Shown here in pieces: positions 8,676 to 17,069 of a stretch of DNA of 64,000 bases. Within the stretch, counting starts at the first letter, position 1; every line of letters starts with the position of its first letter. The stretch is from Mycobacterium colombiense (GTDB lineage: Bacteria > Actinomycetota > Actinomycetes > Mycobacteriales > Mycobacteriaceae). Location: positions 34,572 through 98,571 of the forward strand of contig NZ_LZSX01000080.1 of the NCBI RefSeq assembly GCF_001665835.1, given 5' to 3'. Under the pieces are notes generated by a model. The model saw only the letters and a list, made by a program, of their open reading frames with translations. It did no database searches and was not told the DNA's origin. Made by a program: the position numbers and the translations under genes.

Positions 8676-10082
8676 ATGGCCGACCGATTGGATGTGGCCG
8701 CGCGCCTCGCCGAGGGCCGGGCGGCCGTCGAGCACACCCAGACGTATGTGCAGGCGTGTCATGCGCTGGGCTACCAAAACCCCGATCTGACGACGTATCC
8801 CGCACAGGTTCGCGAATGGTATGCGGGGGAGGACGGCCTGGACCTGCGCGCGCTGGACCGCGATTGTGCGGAGCTGCGGGCGGCGGGCGTGGTGGCCGCC
8901 GAGGCGGTGCGGATGCAGCGCGCCCAGGTGGCCGAGCTGGCCGCGGCGTGGACGGGTCCGGGCGGGGACGCCGCAGTGCAGTTGTTGCAGCGGCACTGTG
9001 ACACCGCGGACGCCGTCGCCACCGAACTGCGCGCGGCGGCCCAACGATGCGAGTCGCTGCGCGACAACCTCTGGTATCTGGTCGATTCGGAGGTCGCGAC
9101 CGCCGTGGCCGTCGACGACCGTGTGCGCGTTCAGAGGCCGGCGTGGCTCATGGCCGCCGCTGCGGTCACTGCGGGCGACCGGGACGGCGCTTCCGACGTG
9201 GTGCGCGAGCAGGTAATTCCGTACGTGGACAACGACATTCGCAATGACTGGTTGGCGGCGATGCGGTCCGCGTCGGACGGGGTCGAGACGTCCTACGCGA
9301 TGGTCATCGACAAGCTGGCCGCCGTCCCGACGGCGCGCTTCGAGTTTCCCGGCGATCTCGGGACCGGCGTCGCGGCGGTGCAGCTCGCCCCGCCGGTGGC
9401 CGCCGCGCCCGTCGCGGCGGCGGATCCCGCGCCGACGTTGACGGCGGCCGTACCCGGTTCGGCTGGTACCGAACCGGATTCGGTGGCTCCGGCGCCGCCG
9501 CCGGCCGCTGCCGCGCCTCCCGCGGACTGGGGATCGGCGCTCGGCGATGCGCTGGGCATGCCCGCGGACGATTTGGGTGGTGGACTCGGTGGGCTCGGCG
9601 GTGGCGATCTTGGTGGACTCGGCGGTGGCGGTGGGCTCGGCGGCGGCGGTGGGCTTCTCGGGCTGGCCGGCCGGATCGTCGATGCGGTGGGCGGGCTGAT
9701 CGGATCGGCGGGTGACGGGCTGGACGGCGCGGACACCGGCGTGGGCTCCTTGAACGACGGCGAGGACGGCTTCGACGAAAAGCCGTTCCACGCAGACGAT
9801 CCCGAGAACACGGTCGCCGATAAGACCGCCGATGATCCAGACGATCCCGCCGAAGCCGACCCGGCCCAACCCGTGGACGAACCTCAGCCCGAGCCCGACG
9901 ATGCGATCCAACCGGTCGGGGCGCCACCGCCGGCTGACATACCAGCGCCGGCCGACACACCGCCAACGCAGGCGCCGCCCGCACCTCCGGCAGCTCCCGC
10001 CGCCGAACCGGCACCCGCTGCCAACCCGGAGAAAACGCCGTGCGAGATTGCCGCGGACCAGCTTCCGCAGGCGGGGCAGTGA
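8676..10082 (+). CDS. Ala/Gly/Pro-rich protein with WXG-like turn (Rv3439c-like)
   Basis: A 468-residue protein at the position of Rv3439c. The N-terminal 220 residues are helical and include WTGPGGDAAVQLLQRHC, a W-x-G turn between two helices as in WXG100/EspB-like proteins. Next come an Ala/Pro linker, a Gly/Leu-rich low-complexity stretch (about residues 304-330) and an acidic, Pro-rich C-terminus. It starts 3 nt after the EspC-like gene. An EspC-like plus long WXG-like pair is the arrangement of known ESX co-secreted substrates, so export is a reasonable guess. No catalytic motif is seen. It converges with the oxidoreductase gene 4 nt downstream. Confidence 0.7.
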   Translation: MADRLDVAARLAEGRAAVEHTQTYVQACHALGYQNPDLTTYPAQVREWYAGEDGLDLRALDRDCAELRAAGVVAAEAVRMQRAQVAELAAAWTGPGGDAAVQLLQRHCDTADAVATELRAAAQRCESLRDNLWYLVDSEVATAVAVDDRVRVQRPAWLMAAAAVTAGDRDGASDVVREQVIPYVDNDIRNDWLAAMRSASDGVETSYAMVIDKLAAVPTARFEFPGDLGTGVAAVQLAPPVAAAPVAAADPAPTLTAAVPGSAGTEPDSVAPAPPPAAAAPPADWGSALGDALGMPADDLGGGLGGLGGGDLGGLGGGGGLGGGGGLLGLAGRIVDAVGGLIGSAGDGLDGADTGVGSLNDGEDGFDEKPFHADDPENTVADKTADDPDDPAEADPAQPVDEPQPEPDDAIQPVGAPPPADIPAPADTPPTQAPPAPPAAPAAEPAPAANPEKTPCEIAADQLPQAGQ

Positions 10083-10086
10083 CCGC

Positions 10087-11139
10087 TCAGGCGGGCTTGA
10101 GCTTCAGGGCTTCCTCCACGAAGCGGATGGATTCGGCGCGGTCGGTCGACAGCGGGTTCAGCAGCAGCGTGGTCACACCGGCCTCGGCGAAGGCGGCCAT
10201 GCGTTCGGCGACGTACCCGGGCGGGCCGATCAGCGACATGCCGCGCACCAACTCGTCGGGCACCGCATCGATGGCCTCGTGCTTGCGGCCGGACAGGTAC
10301 AGCTCCTGGATGCGGTCGGCGACCTCGCCGAACCCGTAGCGCGTCGCCAGATTGTGGTAGAAATTGCGGCCTCTGGCGCCCATCCCGCCGAGGTAGAGGC
10401 CCAGCTGCGGCTTGACCCACGCGAGCCGCTCGTCGAGGTTCTCCCCGATGGCCAGCGACGCGTGGACCATCACATCCAGCGGCCCCAGCGCGGGATCACG
10501 CTTGGCGGCACCGGCCGCCAGCGCCTCGCCCCAGATCGAGTCGGCCTTGTCCGGAAGGTAGAAGACGGGCTGCCAGCCCTCGGCGATCTCGGCGGTGAGC
10601 TCCACGTTCTTGGGGCCCAGCGCGGCGATGCTGACCGGAATACGTTCGCGCACAGGGTGATTGATGAGCTGCAGCGACTTGCCCAACCCGGTTCCGCGAT
10701 CCGCGGGCAGCGGCAATTGGTAGTGTTTACCGTCGTACTGCACGCGTTCGCGGCGCCACACCTTGCGGCAGATCTCCACGATCTCGCGGGTGCGGCCGAT
10801 CGGGGCGTCGAACGGAACGCCGTGGAACCCCTCGATCACCTGTGGCCCCGAGGTGCCGATGCCCAGGCGGAATCGCCCGTCGGACACATAATCCAGCCCG
10901 GCGGCGGTCATCGCCAGCAGCGACGGCGTGCGGATGTAGATGGGCAGCACTCCGGACGCCAACTCGACGGTGTTCGTCTTGGCGGCCAGATAGCCCAGCT
11001 GGCTGATGGCGTCGAAGGCATACGCCTCGGCCACCACCACGACCTCGATGCCGGACTTCTCGAGTTCGACCACGCGGTCCACGGCCTCGTGAAAGCCACC
11101 CGAATAATTCAGAGCGATCCCGATTCGCATCCATGACAC
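10087..11139 (-). CDS. LLM-class F420-dependent oxidoreductase
   Basis: A 350-residue TIM-barrel protein of the luciferase-like monooxygenase family. In actinobacteria these are mostly deazaflavin F420-linked oxidoreductases. Seen: the opening MRIGIALNYSGG, LASGVLPIYIRTPSLLAMTAAGLDYVS, and GIGTSGPQVIEGFHGVPF. The GTG at 11139 gives MSWMRIG; an internal ATG at 11130 is an equally good start. The substrate is unknown. It belongs to a minus-strand island (10.1-12.7 kb) in an otherwise plus-strand region, and I do not recall it between Rv3439c and Rv3438 in M. tuberculosis. Confidence 0.85.
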   Translation of the reverse strand: MSWMRIGIALNYSGGFHEAVDRVVELEKSGIEVVVVAEAYAFDAISQLGYLAAKTNTVELASGVLPIYIRTPSLLAMTAAGLDYVSDGRFRLGIGTSGPQVIEGFHGVPFDAPIGRTREIVEICRKVWRRERVQYDGKHYQLPLPADRGTGLGKSLQLINHPVRERIPVSIAALGPKNVELTAEIAEGWQPVFYLPDKADSIWGEALAAGAAKRDPALGPLDVMVHASLAIGENLDERLAWVKPQLGLYLGGMGARGRNFYHNLATRYGFGEVADRIQELYLSGRKHEAIDAVPDELVRGMSLIGPPGYVAERMAAFAEAGVTTLLLNPLSTDRAESIRFVEEALKLKPA

Positions 11140-11168
11140 TTACCACGCCGGCGCGCGGGCAAGGAGCC

Positions 11169-11519
11169 TCAGCCCGCGGACGTGCCCGTCCAGTACTCGG
11201 CGAACCGTTGGCCGTCGGCGGCCAGGCGAAGGATGTCGTTGCCGGTGAACGAGACCGGGCCGTCCGGGCCGAGGCCCGTGCCCACCCAGCGCCCGGCGAC
11301 CAGGTCGCCGTCGCGCAGCGGGCCGATCTCGATGGCAAAGCTCAAATCCGAGAACATGTTTCGGGTCTGCTCGATCATCTGCGCAAGCCCTTGGGGCCCG
11401 TGCACCTCCCGGCCGGGCCAGTGGCCCACGAAGTCGTCGGTGACGATCTCGGCCGCGATCGGCTGGCCATTCCACAGTTCGATGATCCAGCGGTCGTAGA
11501 GTGCGTTCACGGTCGCCAT
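11169..11519 (-). CDS. SnoaL-like ester cyclase family protein
   Basis: A 116-residue small alpha+beta barrel protein of the SnoaL/NTF2-like fold, with signatures DDFVGHWPGREVHGPQGL and GRWVGTGLGPDG. The start (MATVNALYDRW) is chosen for a GAGGGA ribosome site about 13 nt upstream; the frame is open farther upstream but those residues belong to antisense of the next gene. Such proteins may be cyclases, isomerases or ligand binders, so the function is open. It lies between the LLM oxidoreductase and the hydrolase-fold gene, spaced 29 and 20 nt. Confidence 0.75.
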   Translation of the reverse strand: MATVNALYDRWIIELWNGQPIAAEIVTDDFVGHWPGREVHGPQGLAQMIEQTRNMFSDLSFAIEIGPLRDGDLVAGRWVGTGLGPDGPVSFTGNDILRLAADGQRFAEYWTGTSAG

Positions 11520-11539
11520 GAAAACCAAATACCCCTCCC

Positions 11540-12379
11540 TCACTTCAGCAGGGCGACGATCTTGTCTTCCAGCGGAATCGCCTCGGCCTCGGGGTCGATC
11601 GCGTCCGTGCCCGGCAGGTGCACCTCCGGGTCGGCGAAGTCGCGGTACTTCTTGTCGCCGCCCAGGGTGTAGAGCAGGTAGCCGGTCAGCAGCGCCCGCA
11701 CCGACCGCTGGGTGCGCCGGTGCGGTCCGGCCAGACCCAGCACCTTGGTCAACCGCCGGCCCTCGACCAGCCCGCCGGATTCGGCCTTGCTGACGATGCG
11801 CAGCGTCGCCGCGTCCCACACGTCGGCGAGCGCCGACGCATTGGAGTTCAGGCTTTTCGGATCGCCCGGCGCGGTGAAGATCACCCCGGGAACCTTCAGC
11901 GTCGCGGCCGGCTGCTGGGCCGGCGGGCTGGTGACGCTGGGGAAGATCGCCGCAACCGCCGCGGGCTTGGCCGGCATCCCCGCCGCGGCGAACACCGCCG
12001 CCGAGCCGCCGAAGCCGTGACCGGCCACGCCGAGCTTGGCCGGATGCACGCTGATCTTGCCGGGGCCCAGGCGCACGCCCGACACGATGTCCAGGGCGGT
12101 GCCGAGGTCGAACGCGAGGTTCAGCACCGACGGGGCCACGCCGCGCTGGGTGTCGGGAGCGCCGGCGACGATGCCCCACGACGCCAGATGCTCGAGCAGG
12201 TTCGAATACCGGGCCGCGCCGGCGAGCCAGTCGTGGCCGAACGCCACGCCGGGCAGGTTCAGCCCCTCCTCGGGGGTGTACACCACGCCCGGTAGGCCGG
12301 CAAAGGCCAGGTCACCACGCAAAACCCGATGCGGACCACTGCGGCTGAGGGCTGCGACGAGCTTGCGGATGCGGGCCAC
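11540..12379 (-). CDS. alpha/beta-hydrolase-fold protein lacking the Ser nucleophile (Rv3438-like)
   Basis: A 279-residue protein matching Rv3438 in length, strand and place. It has the dienelactone-hydrolase/alpha-beta hydrolase layout (GVVYTPEEG, GHDWLAG, SWGIVAGAPDTQRG, then the elbow region). At the nucleophile elbow the expected G-x-S-x-G reads G-H-G-F-G-G-S (nt 12002-12022), with Gly where the catalytic Ser or Cys should be. It may therefore be a non-catalytic binding protein or use another residue. Start ATG (MARIRKLVAAL). It is first in a possible operon with the SnoaL-like gene. Confidence 0.8.
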   Translation of the reverse strand: MARIRKLVAALSRSGPHRVLRGDLAFAGLPGVVYTPEEGLNLPGVAFGHDWLAGAARYSNLLEHLASWGIVAGAPDTQRGVAPSVLNLAFDLGTALDIVSGVRLGPGKISVHPAKLGVAGHGFGGSAAVFAAAGMPAKPAAVAAIFPSVTSPPAQQPAATLKVPGVIFTAPGDPKSLNSNASALADVWDAATLRIVSKAESGGLVEGRRLTKVLGLAGPHRRTQRSVRALLTGYLLYTLGGDKKYRDFADPEVHLPGTDAIDPEAEAIPLEDKIVALLK

Positions 12380-12461
12380 GCGTTGACGTTAGCGCATCGC
12401 AATCGGGCCCCGGGGGAGAAGGAATGCCGGCCGGCTTGCCCGGCGCGTGCGCGGGACCTTT

Positions 12462-12656
12462 CTAGCCCCTGACCTCGATAACACCCATCCGCCACAGCGC
12501 CGCGTAGAGCTGGTGCAGCGGGATGGACAGCAACTGGGTGGTCATGTCCATCAAGGGGTTTCCGGACCCAGCCGATGCCTGCGGCCGGTCCTTGGGGGTC
12601 TGGGGCGCCGGCGCCAGGGGGGCGGGCACCACATCGTCGTAGCGAACTGCGGTCAT
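12462..12656 (-). CDS. small conserved-looking protein, 64 residues
   Basis: An unrecognised 64-residue protein. It has a Pro/Ala-rich N-terminal half and an amphipathic C-terminal half (TTQLLSIPLHQLYAALWRMG) that may form a membrane- or partner-binding helix. A strong ribosome site, GAGGAGG, sits 6 nt before the ATG, better than most genes here, so translation is likely. It is separated from the hydrolase-fold gene by 82 nt, on the same strand. Confidence 0.6.
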   Translation of the reverse strand: MTAVRYDDVVPAPLAPAPQTPKDRPQASAGSGNPLMDMTTQLLSIPLHQLYAALWRMGVIEVRG

Positions 12657-13219
12657 GATTGCCTCCTCATGGCGCCCGGCGGGCGGTCCAGAAAGTTACG
12701 CATCTCAATACGACCCGTTGCACAATTCCCGGTTAACAACCACTGACGACTGAATTCATGGCTCGGCTAAAAGCGTGGTCCCAGGTAGCCAGAATAACTG
12801 GCCTCTGCCTAATAAAAGCCGGACTGCAAATCGTTGACCACGGATTTGTCGCTGACACGCTGCGTAATCGTGATCGGGCGGGCTTCAAGCAGCTCGTCCT
12901 TCCGCTGAGTCCGGTCCTTTCCAGTGTTTGCTGATATTTCGAACGTTAGGGCGATGTATCTCGCCGGTGTTGTTGCGACACGAAAACGTCGCAAATACAT
13001 CAGGTGAAAAACATTTCCGCCGTTTATGACGATTGAGTGAATGCGCCAGGTCCAGGACGTCCACCTGGCGCCGTCCCCCGTCGTGGCGGGCCGGCGAGAC
13101 GAGCCGGACGGAGAACTGGCGGTGGGCGTAGGTCACAGAGTGCCTTTCGCGCAGGTGGGCGGCCTAACCCCGACCGCGGAGTGCGGGGGTGGTGCTCCTC
13201 CTGCACTACCCTGTTCAGA
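12657..13219. other. intergenic region between the small gene and glmS
   Basis: 563 nt with AT-richer stretches (about 12710-13030) and no convincing gene. A 63-codon minus-strand frame (12809-13000) has no clear ribosome site and is left out. A small stem GCCAG-AATAA-CTGGC sits near 12790. The right end carries the glmS -10 element. M. tuberculosis has a membrane-protein gene (Rv3437) near this place; nothing recognisable remains here. Confidence 0.5.
13207..13212 (+). promoter_or_regulatory. -10 element of a leaderless glmS transcript
   Basis: TACCCT fits the mycobacterial TANNNT -10 box and stands 7 nt before the glmS ATG, placing the transcription start at or next to the A of ATG. No ribosome site is visible, which fits leaderless initiation. 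Confidence 0.6.
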
Positions 13220-15094
13220 ATGTGCGGAATCGTCGGCTATGTCGGGCAGCAGCCCGCCTGTGAGGTCGTCATGGCCGCGCTGCGCCGGATGGAGTATCGG
13301 GGTTACGACTCGTCGGGCGTCGCCTTGGTCGACGGCGACGGCACCCTGACGGTCAGCCGTCGCGCCGGCCGGCTGGCCAACCTGGAAGAGGCGATCGCCG
13401 AGATGCCGGCGTCGTCGCTGACCGGAACCACCGGCCTGGGCCACACCCGGTGGGCCACCCACGGACGTCCCACCGACCGCAACGCCCACCCGCACCGCGA
13501 CGCCGCCGGCAAGATCGGCGTGGTCCACAACGGCATCATCGAGAACTACGTCAACCTGCGCCACGAGCTGGAGGCCGAGGGCGTGGAGTTCGCCAGCGAC
13601 ACCGACACCGAGGTAGCGGTGCATCTGGTGTCGCAGGCGTACCGGCACGGCCCCACCGCAGGCGACTTCGCCGCGTCGGTGCTCGCGGTGCTGCGCCGCC
13701 TGGACGGCCACTTCACGTTGGTGTTCGCCAACGCCGACGATCCCGGCACCATCGTCGCCGCCCGCCGCTCCACCCCGCTGGTGATCGGCATCGGCGACGG
13801 CGAGATGTTCGTCGGCTCCGACGTGGCGGCGTTCATCCCGCACACCCGCAACGCCATCGAACTCGGCCAGGACCAGGCCGTGGTGATCACCGCGAACAGC
13901 TACCGGATCACCGACTTCGACGGCAACGAGGACCTGGGCCCAGGGGCATACCGCGAGTTCCATATCGATTGGGACCTGGCCGCCGCCGAAAAGGGCGGCT
14001 ACGAGTACTTCATGCTCAAGGAGATCGCCGAGCAGCCCGCCGCCGTGGCCGACACCCTGCTGGGGCACTTCGTCGACGGCCGGATCGTCCTCGACGAACA
14101 GCGGCTGTCCGATCAGGAACTCCGCGAGATCGACAAGGTGTTCGTGGTGGCCTGCGGCACCGCGTATCACTCCGGCCTGCTGGCGAAGTACGCGATCGAG
14201 CACTGGACGCGGCTGCCGGTCGAGGTCGAGCTGGCCAGCGAATTCCGGTACCGCGACCCGGTTCTGGACCGCAGCACCCTGGTGGTCGCCATCTCGCAGT
14301 CCGGTGAGACCGCGGACACCCTCGAAGCGGTCCGGCACGCCAAGGAGCAGAAGGCCAAGGTCCTGGCGATCTGCAACACCAACGGCTCGCAGATTCCGCG
14401 CGAGTGCGACGCGGTGTTGTACACCCGCGCCGGCCCGGAGATCGGGGTGGCCTCGACCAAGACGTTCCTGGCGCAGATCACCGCCAACTATCTGGTGGGG
14501 CTGGCGCTGGCGCAGGCCCGCGGCACCAAGTACCCAGACGAGGTCTGGCGTGAATACCACGAGCTGGAAGCGATGCCGGACCTGGTCGCGCGGGTCATCG
14601 CGACGATCAAGCCGGTGGCCGCCCTGGCGTATCAATTCGCCCAGTCCCCGACGGTGCTGTTCCTGGGTCGCCACGTCGGGTACCCGGTGGCGCTGGAAGG
14701 TGCGCTGAAGCTCAAGGAATTGGCGTACATGCACGCCGAGGGGTTCGCCGCCGGCGAGCTCAAGCACGGCCCCATCGCGCTGATCGAGGACGATCTGCCG
14801 GTCATCGTCATCATGCCGTCGCCCAAGGGGTCGGCCGTGCTGCACGCCAAGTTGTTGTCCAACATCCGCGAGATCCAGGCCCGCGGCGCGATCACCATCG
14901 TCATCGCCGAGGAAGGCGACGACACCGTGCGGCCCTACGCCGACCACCTGATCGAAATTCCCTCTGTGTCAACACTTCTGCAGCCGCTGCTGTCGACGAT
15001 CCCGCTTCAGGTGTTCGCGGCGTCGGTGGCGCAGGCCCGCGGCTACGACGTCGACAAGCCGCGAAACCTGGCCAAGTCCGTCACCGTCGAATAG
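13220..15094 (+). CDS. glmS: glutamine-fructose-6-phosphate aminotransferase
   Basis: GlmS makes glucosamine-6-phosphate from fructose-6-phosphate and glutamine, the entry to UDP-GlcNAc and peptidoglycan. 624 residues, the normal mycobacterial length. The Ntn glutaminase domain starts with the catalytic Cys after Met (MCGIVGYVG), followed by MEYRGYDSSG and TRWATHG. Two SIS sugar-isomerase domains follow (ISQSGETADT, STKTFLAQ), ending in the family tail YDVDKPRNLAKSVTVE. Longer in-frame starts upstream are rejected because the Cys must follow the initiator Met. There is no sign of a glmS ribozyme. Confidence 0.97.
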   Translation: MCGIVGYVGQQPACEVVMAALRRMEYRGYDSSGVALVDGDGTLTVSRRAGRLANLEEAIAEMPASSLTGTTGLGHTRWATHGRPTDRNAHPHRDAAGKIGVVHNGIIENYVNLRHELEAEGVEFASDTDTEVAVHLVSQAYRHGPTAGDFAASVLAVLRRLDGHFTLVFANADDPGTIVAARRSTPLVIGIGDGEMFVGSDVAAFIPHTRNAIELGQDQAVVITANSYRITDFDGNEDLGPGAYREFHIDWDLAAAEKGGYEYFMLKEIAEQPAAVADTLLGHFVDGRIVLDEQRLSDQELREIDKVFVVACGTAYHSGLLAKYAIEHWTRLPVEVELASEFRYRDPVLDRSTLVVAISQSGETADTLEAVRHAKEQKAKVLAICNTNGSQIPRECDAVLYTRAGPEIGVASTKTFLAQITANYLVGLALAQARGTKYPDEVWREYHELEAMPDLVARVIATIKPVAALAYQFAQSPTVLFLGRHVGYPVALEGALKLKELAYMHAEGFAAGELKHGPIALIEDDLPVIVIMPSPKGSAVLHAKLLSNIREIQARGAITIVIAEEGDDTVRPYADHLIEIPSVSTLLQPLLSTIPLQVFAASVAQARGYDVDKPRNLAKSVTVE

Positions 15095-15214
15095 GCGGCG
15101 AATAGCTTGCGCCGCTTCGCCCGGATACCCGGCGGACACGCGGCCGATCCATTACATTGCCCTGGGACAGCATTTGCGGCAGGTGGGTTGGGCTAAGTCC
15201 GTACGGGAGGAAGT

Positions 15215-16156
15215 ATGCGATCGGCCGGCACGAAATACGGCGTCGTGGGTCTTATCGTCCTCATCCTCGCGGCATACGTGGTGGCGGTCGCGATGTACGC
15301 GCAAAGCGGTACCGGCCGGCGTCTGGATGCGGCCGCTCCGCCTGTCGACGGCGACAAGCCGTCGGCGACGATCAACGTCGAAGACATTCAGTCCAATTAC
15401 AGCGTGCTCGCCGTCAATCTGGCGTTCAATCCCGGATCGGCGTTGCTGGACCCGATAACCCACCATCTCAAGGACGATCTCAGCCTGCGCGTGCGATCCG
15501 CGGCGATGCCCGCCCGGCACACGTGGACCAAGGGCATGCTCCCCGGCCTGATGGCGGTCCCGCTGACCATCGCCGGCGAGATCGAGCGCTGGCCGTTCGA
15601 TCATTATCGCTCGGGGCCGATCGAGGTCGAGATCTTCTACGGGCCCGACACCGACCGGGCACCCGACCATGTGCCGGTCACCTTCGTGGATCATCTGTCG
15701 GGGTGGCGGTTATCCGCGACCAGATCCCAGGCGGACGGTCCTTACCGACTGAACGTGGGGCGCTCGCTCAGCACCGCGGCGTTCGCGATCGTCATCCTCG
15801 GCGTGCTCATCACGATCGCCAGTCTGGCTGTGGTGGTGGCGATTCAGACGGCGCGCGACCGGCGGCCGTTTCAGCCGCCGATGACCACTTGGTACGCGGC
15901 CATGCTGTTCGCGGTGGTGCCACTGCGAAACGCGCTACCCGGTTCGCCGCCATTCGGCAGCTGGGTCGATATCACCGTCGTCATCTGGGTGCTGGTCGCG
16001 CTGGCGGTCTCGATGATTCTCTACATCAGCTCCTGGTGGCGGCATTTGAAACCGGTGGCCGCCCCCGCGCCGGCGGAACCCGCCCCCGCGCCGGAACCCA
16101 CCCCCGCGCCGGAACCCGCCCCCGCGCCGGAGCCCGCCCCCGCACCGGCGAAGTAG
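15215..16156 (+). CDS. DUF4436-family membrane protein (Rv3435c-like)
   Basis: A 313-residue membrane protein. It has an N-terminal hydrophobic segment (about residues 9-29), a large external domain of about 160 residues, and three more membrane helices near residues 185-210, 226-240 and 250-268. This is the DUF4436 layout and corresponds to Rv3435c. The C-terminus is a cytoplasmic or periplasmic Pro-Ala-Glu tail of repeated PAPEP units. A GGGAGGAAGT ribosome site precedes the ATG. Function unknown; it lies between glmS and another membrane protein. Confidence 0.8.
   Translation: MRSAGTKYGVVGLIVLILAAYVVAVAMYAQSGTGRRLDAAAPPVDGDKPSATINVEDIQSNYSVLAVNLAFNPGSALLDPITHHLKDDLSLRVRSAAMPARHTWTKGMLPGLMAVPLTIAGEIERWPFDHYRSGPIEVEIFYGPDTDRAPDHVPVTFVDHLSGWRLSATRSQADGPYRLNVGRSLSTAAFAIVILGVLITIASLAVVVAIQTARDRRPFQPPMTTWYAAMLFAVVPLRNALPGSPPFGSWVDITVVIWVLVALAVSMILYISSWWRHLKPVAAPAPAEPAPAPEPTPAPEPAPAPEPAPAPAK
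16076..16149 (+). repeat. tandem 18-nt repeats encoding PAPEPx in the DUF4436 tail
   Basis: About four imperfect copies of an 18-nt unit around GCGCCGGAACCCGCCCCC encode PAPEPA / PAPEPT / PAPEPA / PAPEPA. The third-base changes are few, suggesting recent expansion. Confidence 0.85.
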
Positions 16157-16225
16157 CCGATCGCCCGCGGCGTGTTTGCCGCCGAAGTTGTCCGGCGCCC
16201 CGCCCCGCGTGCGAAGGTTGATGTC

Positions 16226-16942
16226 GTGGCGGGTCCATCGGTTCGGAGTCGAGTGCGCAGCATGACGCTGGTCGTCTGGCATTTCGTCATCAGCGCCCCG
16301 CTGACCTACGGCTGGCTGTTGGTGCTGATGATCACGACGTTCATCCAGACCCATCTCACCGGCCGGGAGTTGCACTCGGTACTGCTGCACCGCTCCACCA
16401 ACATTCACGAGTTGGGCAGGGACCCGCTCCACGTCCTGTTCTCCAGCCTGCTGTGGATCGACGGCAGGAATTTCGAGCCGTACCTTCTGCTGTTCACCCT
16501 GTTTCTCGCGCCGGCCGAACACTGGCTCGGCCAGCTGCGCTGGCTCAGTGTGGGATTGAGCTCACACATCCTCGCCACCTACATCAGCGAAGGCATCCTC
16601 TACTTCGCGATCGAGGAACACGACGCCTCGCAACGGCTGGTGCACGCCCGCGACATCGGGGTCAGCTATTTCCTCGTCGGCGTGATGGCCGTGCTGAGCT
16701 ACCACATCGCCCGGCCGTGGCGCTGGGGATATCTCGGGGTGTTGTTCATCATCTTCGGTTTCCCGTTGATCACGATGGGCAGCGAATTGAACTTCACCGC
16801 GATCGGGCACTTCACCTCGATCCTGATCGGTTTGTGCTTCTACCCGATGACTCGCACGCGTTCCAATCGCAGCAGCCCGTTGAGTCCCGCGCGACTCAAG
16901 GTCATGGCGCGCCGCAACGTGCCGCCGGAGACCCCGACCTGA
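16226..16942 (+). CDS. polytopic membrane protein, possibly rhomboid-like (Rv3434c-like)
   Basis: A 238-residue protein with about six hydrophobic helices, including one starting WHFVISAPLTYGWLLVLMIT and a later segment AVLSYHIARPWRWGYLGVLF. A GLSSH motif inside a helix recalls the rhomboid GxSx site, but a full Ser-His pair is not certain. I chose GTG 16226 over GTG 16172 because it has a GAAGG ribosome site 9 nt upstream and gives nearly the 237-residue length I recall for Rv3434c. Function unknown. Confidence 0.75.
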   Translation: MAGPSVRSRVRSMTLVVWHFVISAPLTYGWLLVLMITTFIQTHLTGRELHSVLLHRSTNIHELGRDPLHVLFSSLLWIDGRNFEPYLLLFTLFLAPAEHWLGQLRWLSVGLSSHILATYISEGILYFAIEEHDASQRLVHARDIGVSYFLVGVMAVLSYHIARPWRWGYLGVLFIIFGFPLITMGSELNFTAIGHFTSILIGLCFYPMTRTRSNRSSPLSPARLKVMARRNVPPETPT

Positions 16943-17056
16943 TGCCGGCGCTCGGCCGGTACCGAAAGTCCATGGGCGCCAAGTCACTCCGAAGCGGTGC
17001 CGGTCGCCGTGGACGCCGGCGATCCGAGCGGGGCTGTCCGCCGCGACGCTGCCACG

Positions 17057-17062
17057 TAACCT
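17057..17062 (+). promoter_or_regulatory. -10 element of a leaderless nnr transcript
   Basis: TAACCT stands exactly 7 nt before the nnr ATG, the same arrangement as at glmS and guaA. No Shine-Dalgarno sequence precedes the ATG. Confidence 0.55.
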
Positions 17063-17069
17063 GACTCTG

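Noticed and set aside
8283..9911. Long minus-strand open frame opposite the Rv3439c-like gene
   Set aside because: It is the antisense of a GC-rich Ala/Gly/Pro gene, has no recognisable domain, and the plus-strand frame matches a conserved mycobacterial protein.
12809..13000. 63-codon minus-strand frame in the glmS upstream region
   Set aside because: No clear ribosome site, no recognised family, and AT-rich codons unlike its neighbours; too weak to call.
13022..13219. glmS ribozyme upstream of glmS
   Set aside because: No matching core was recognised, and a leaderless -10 box stands 7 nt from the ATG; such ribozymes are typical of Firmicutes.
16226..16942. Active rhomboid protease
   Set aside because: Only a GLSSH-like motif is seen, and the Ser-His pair could not be placed with confidence, so only a tentative label is given.
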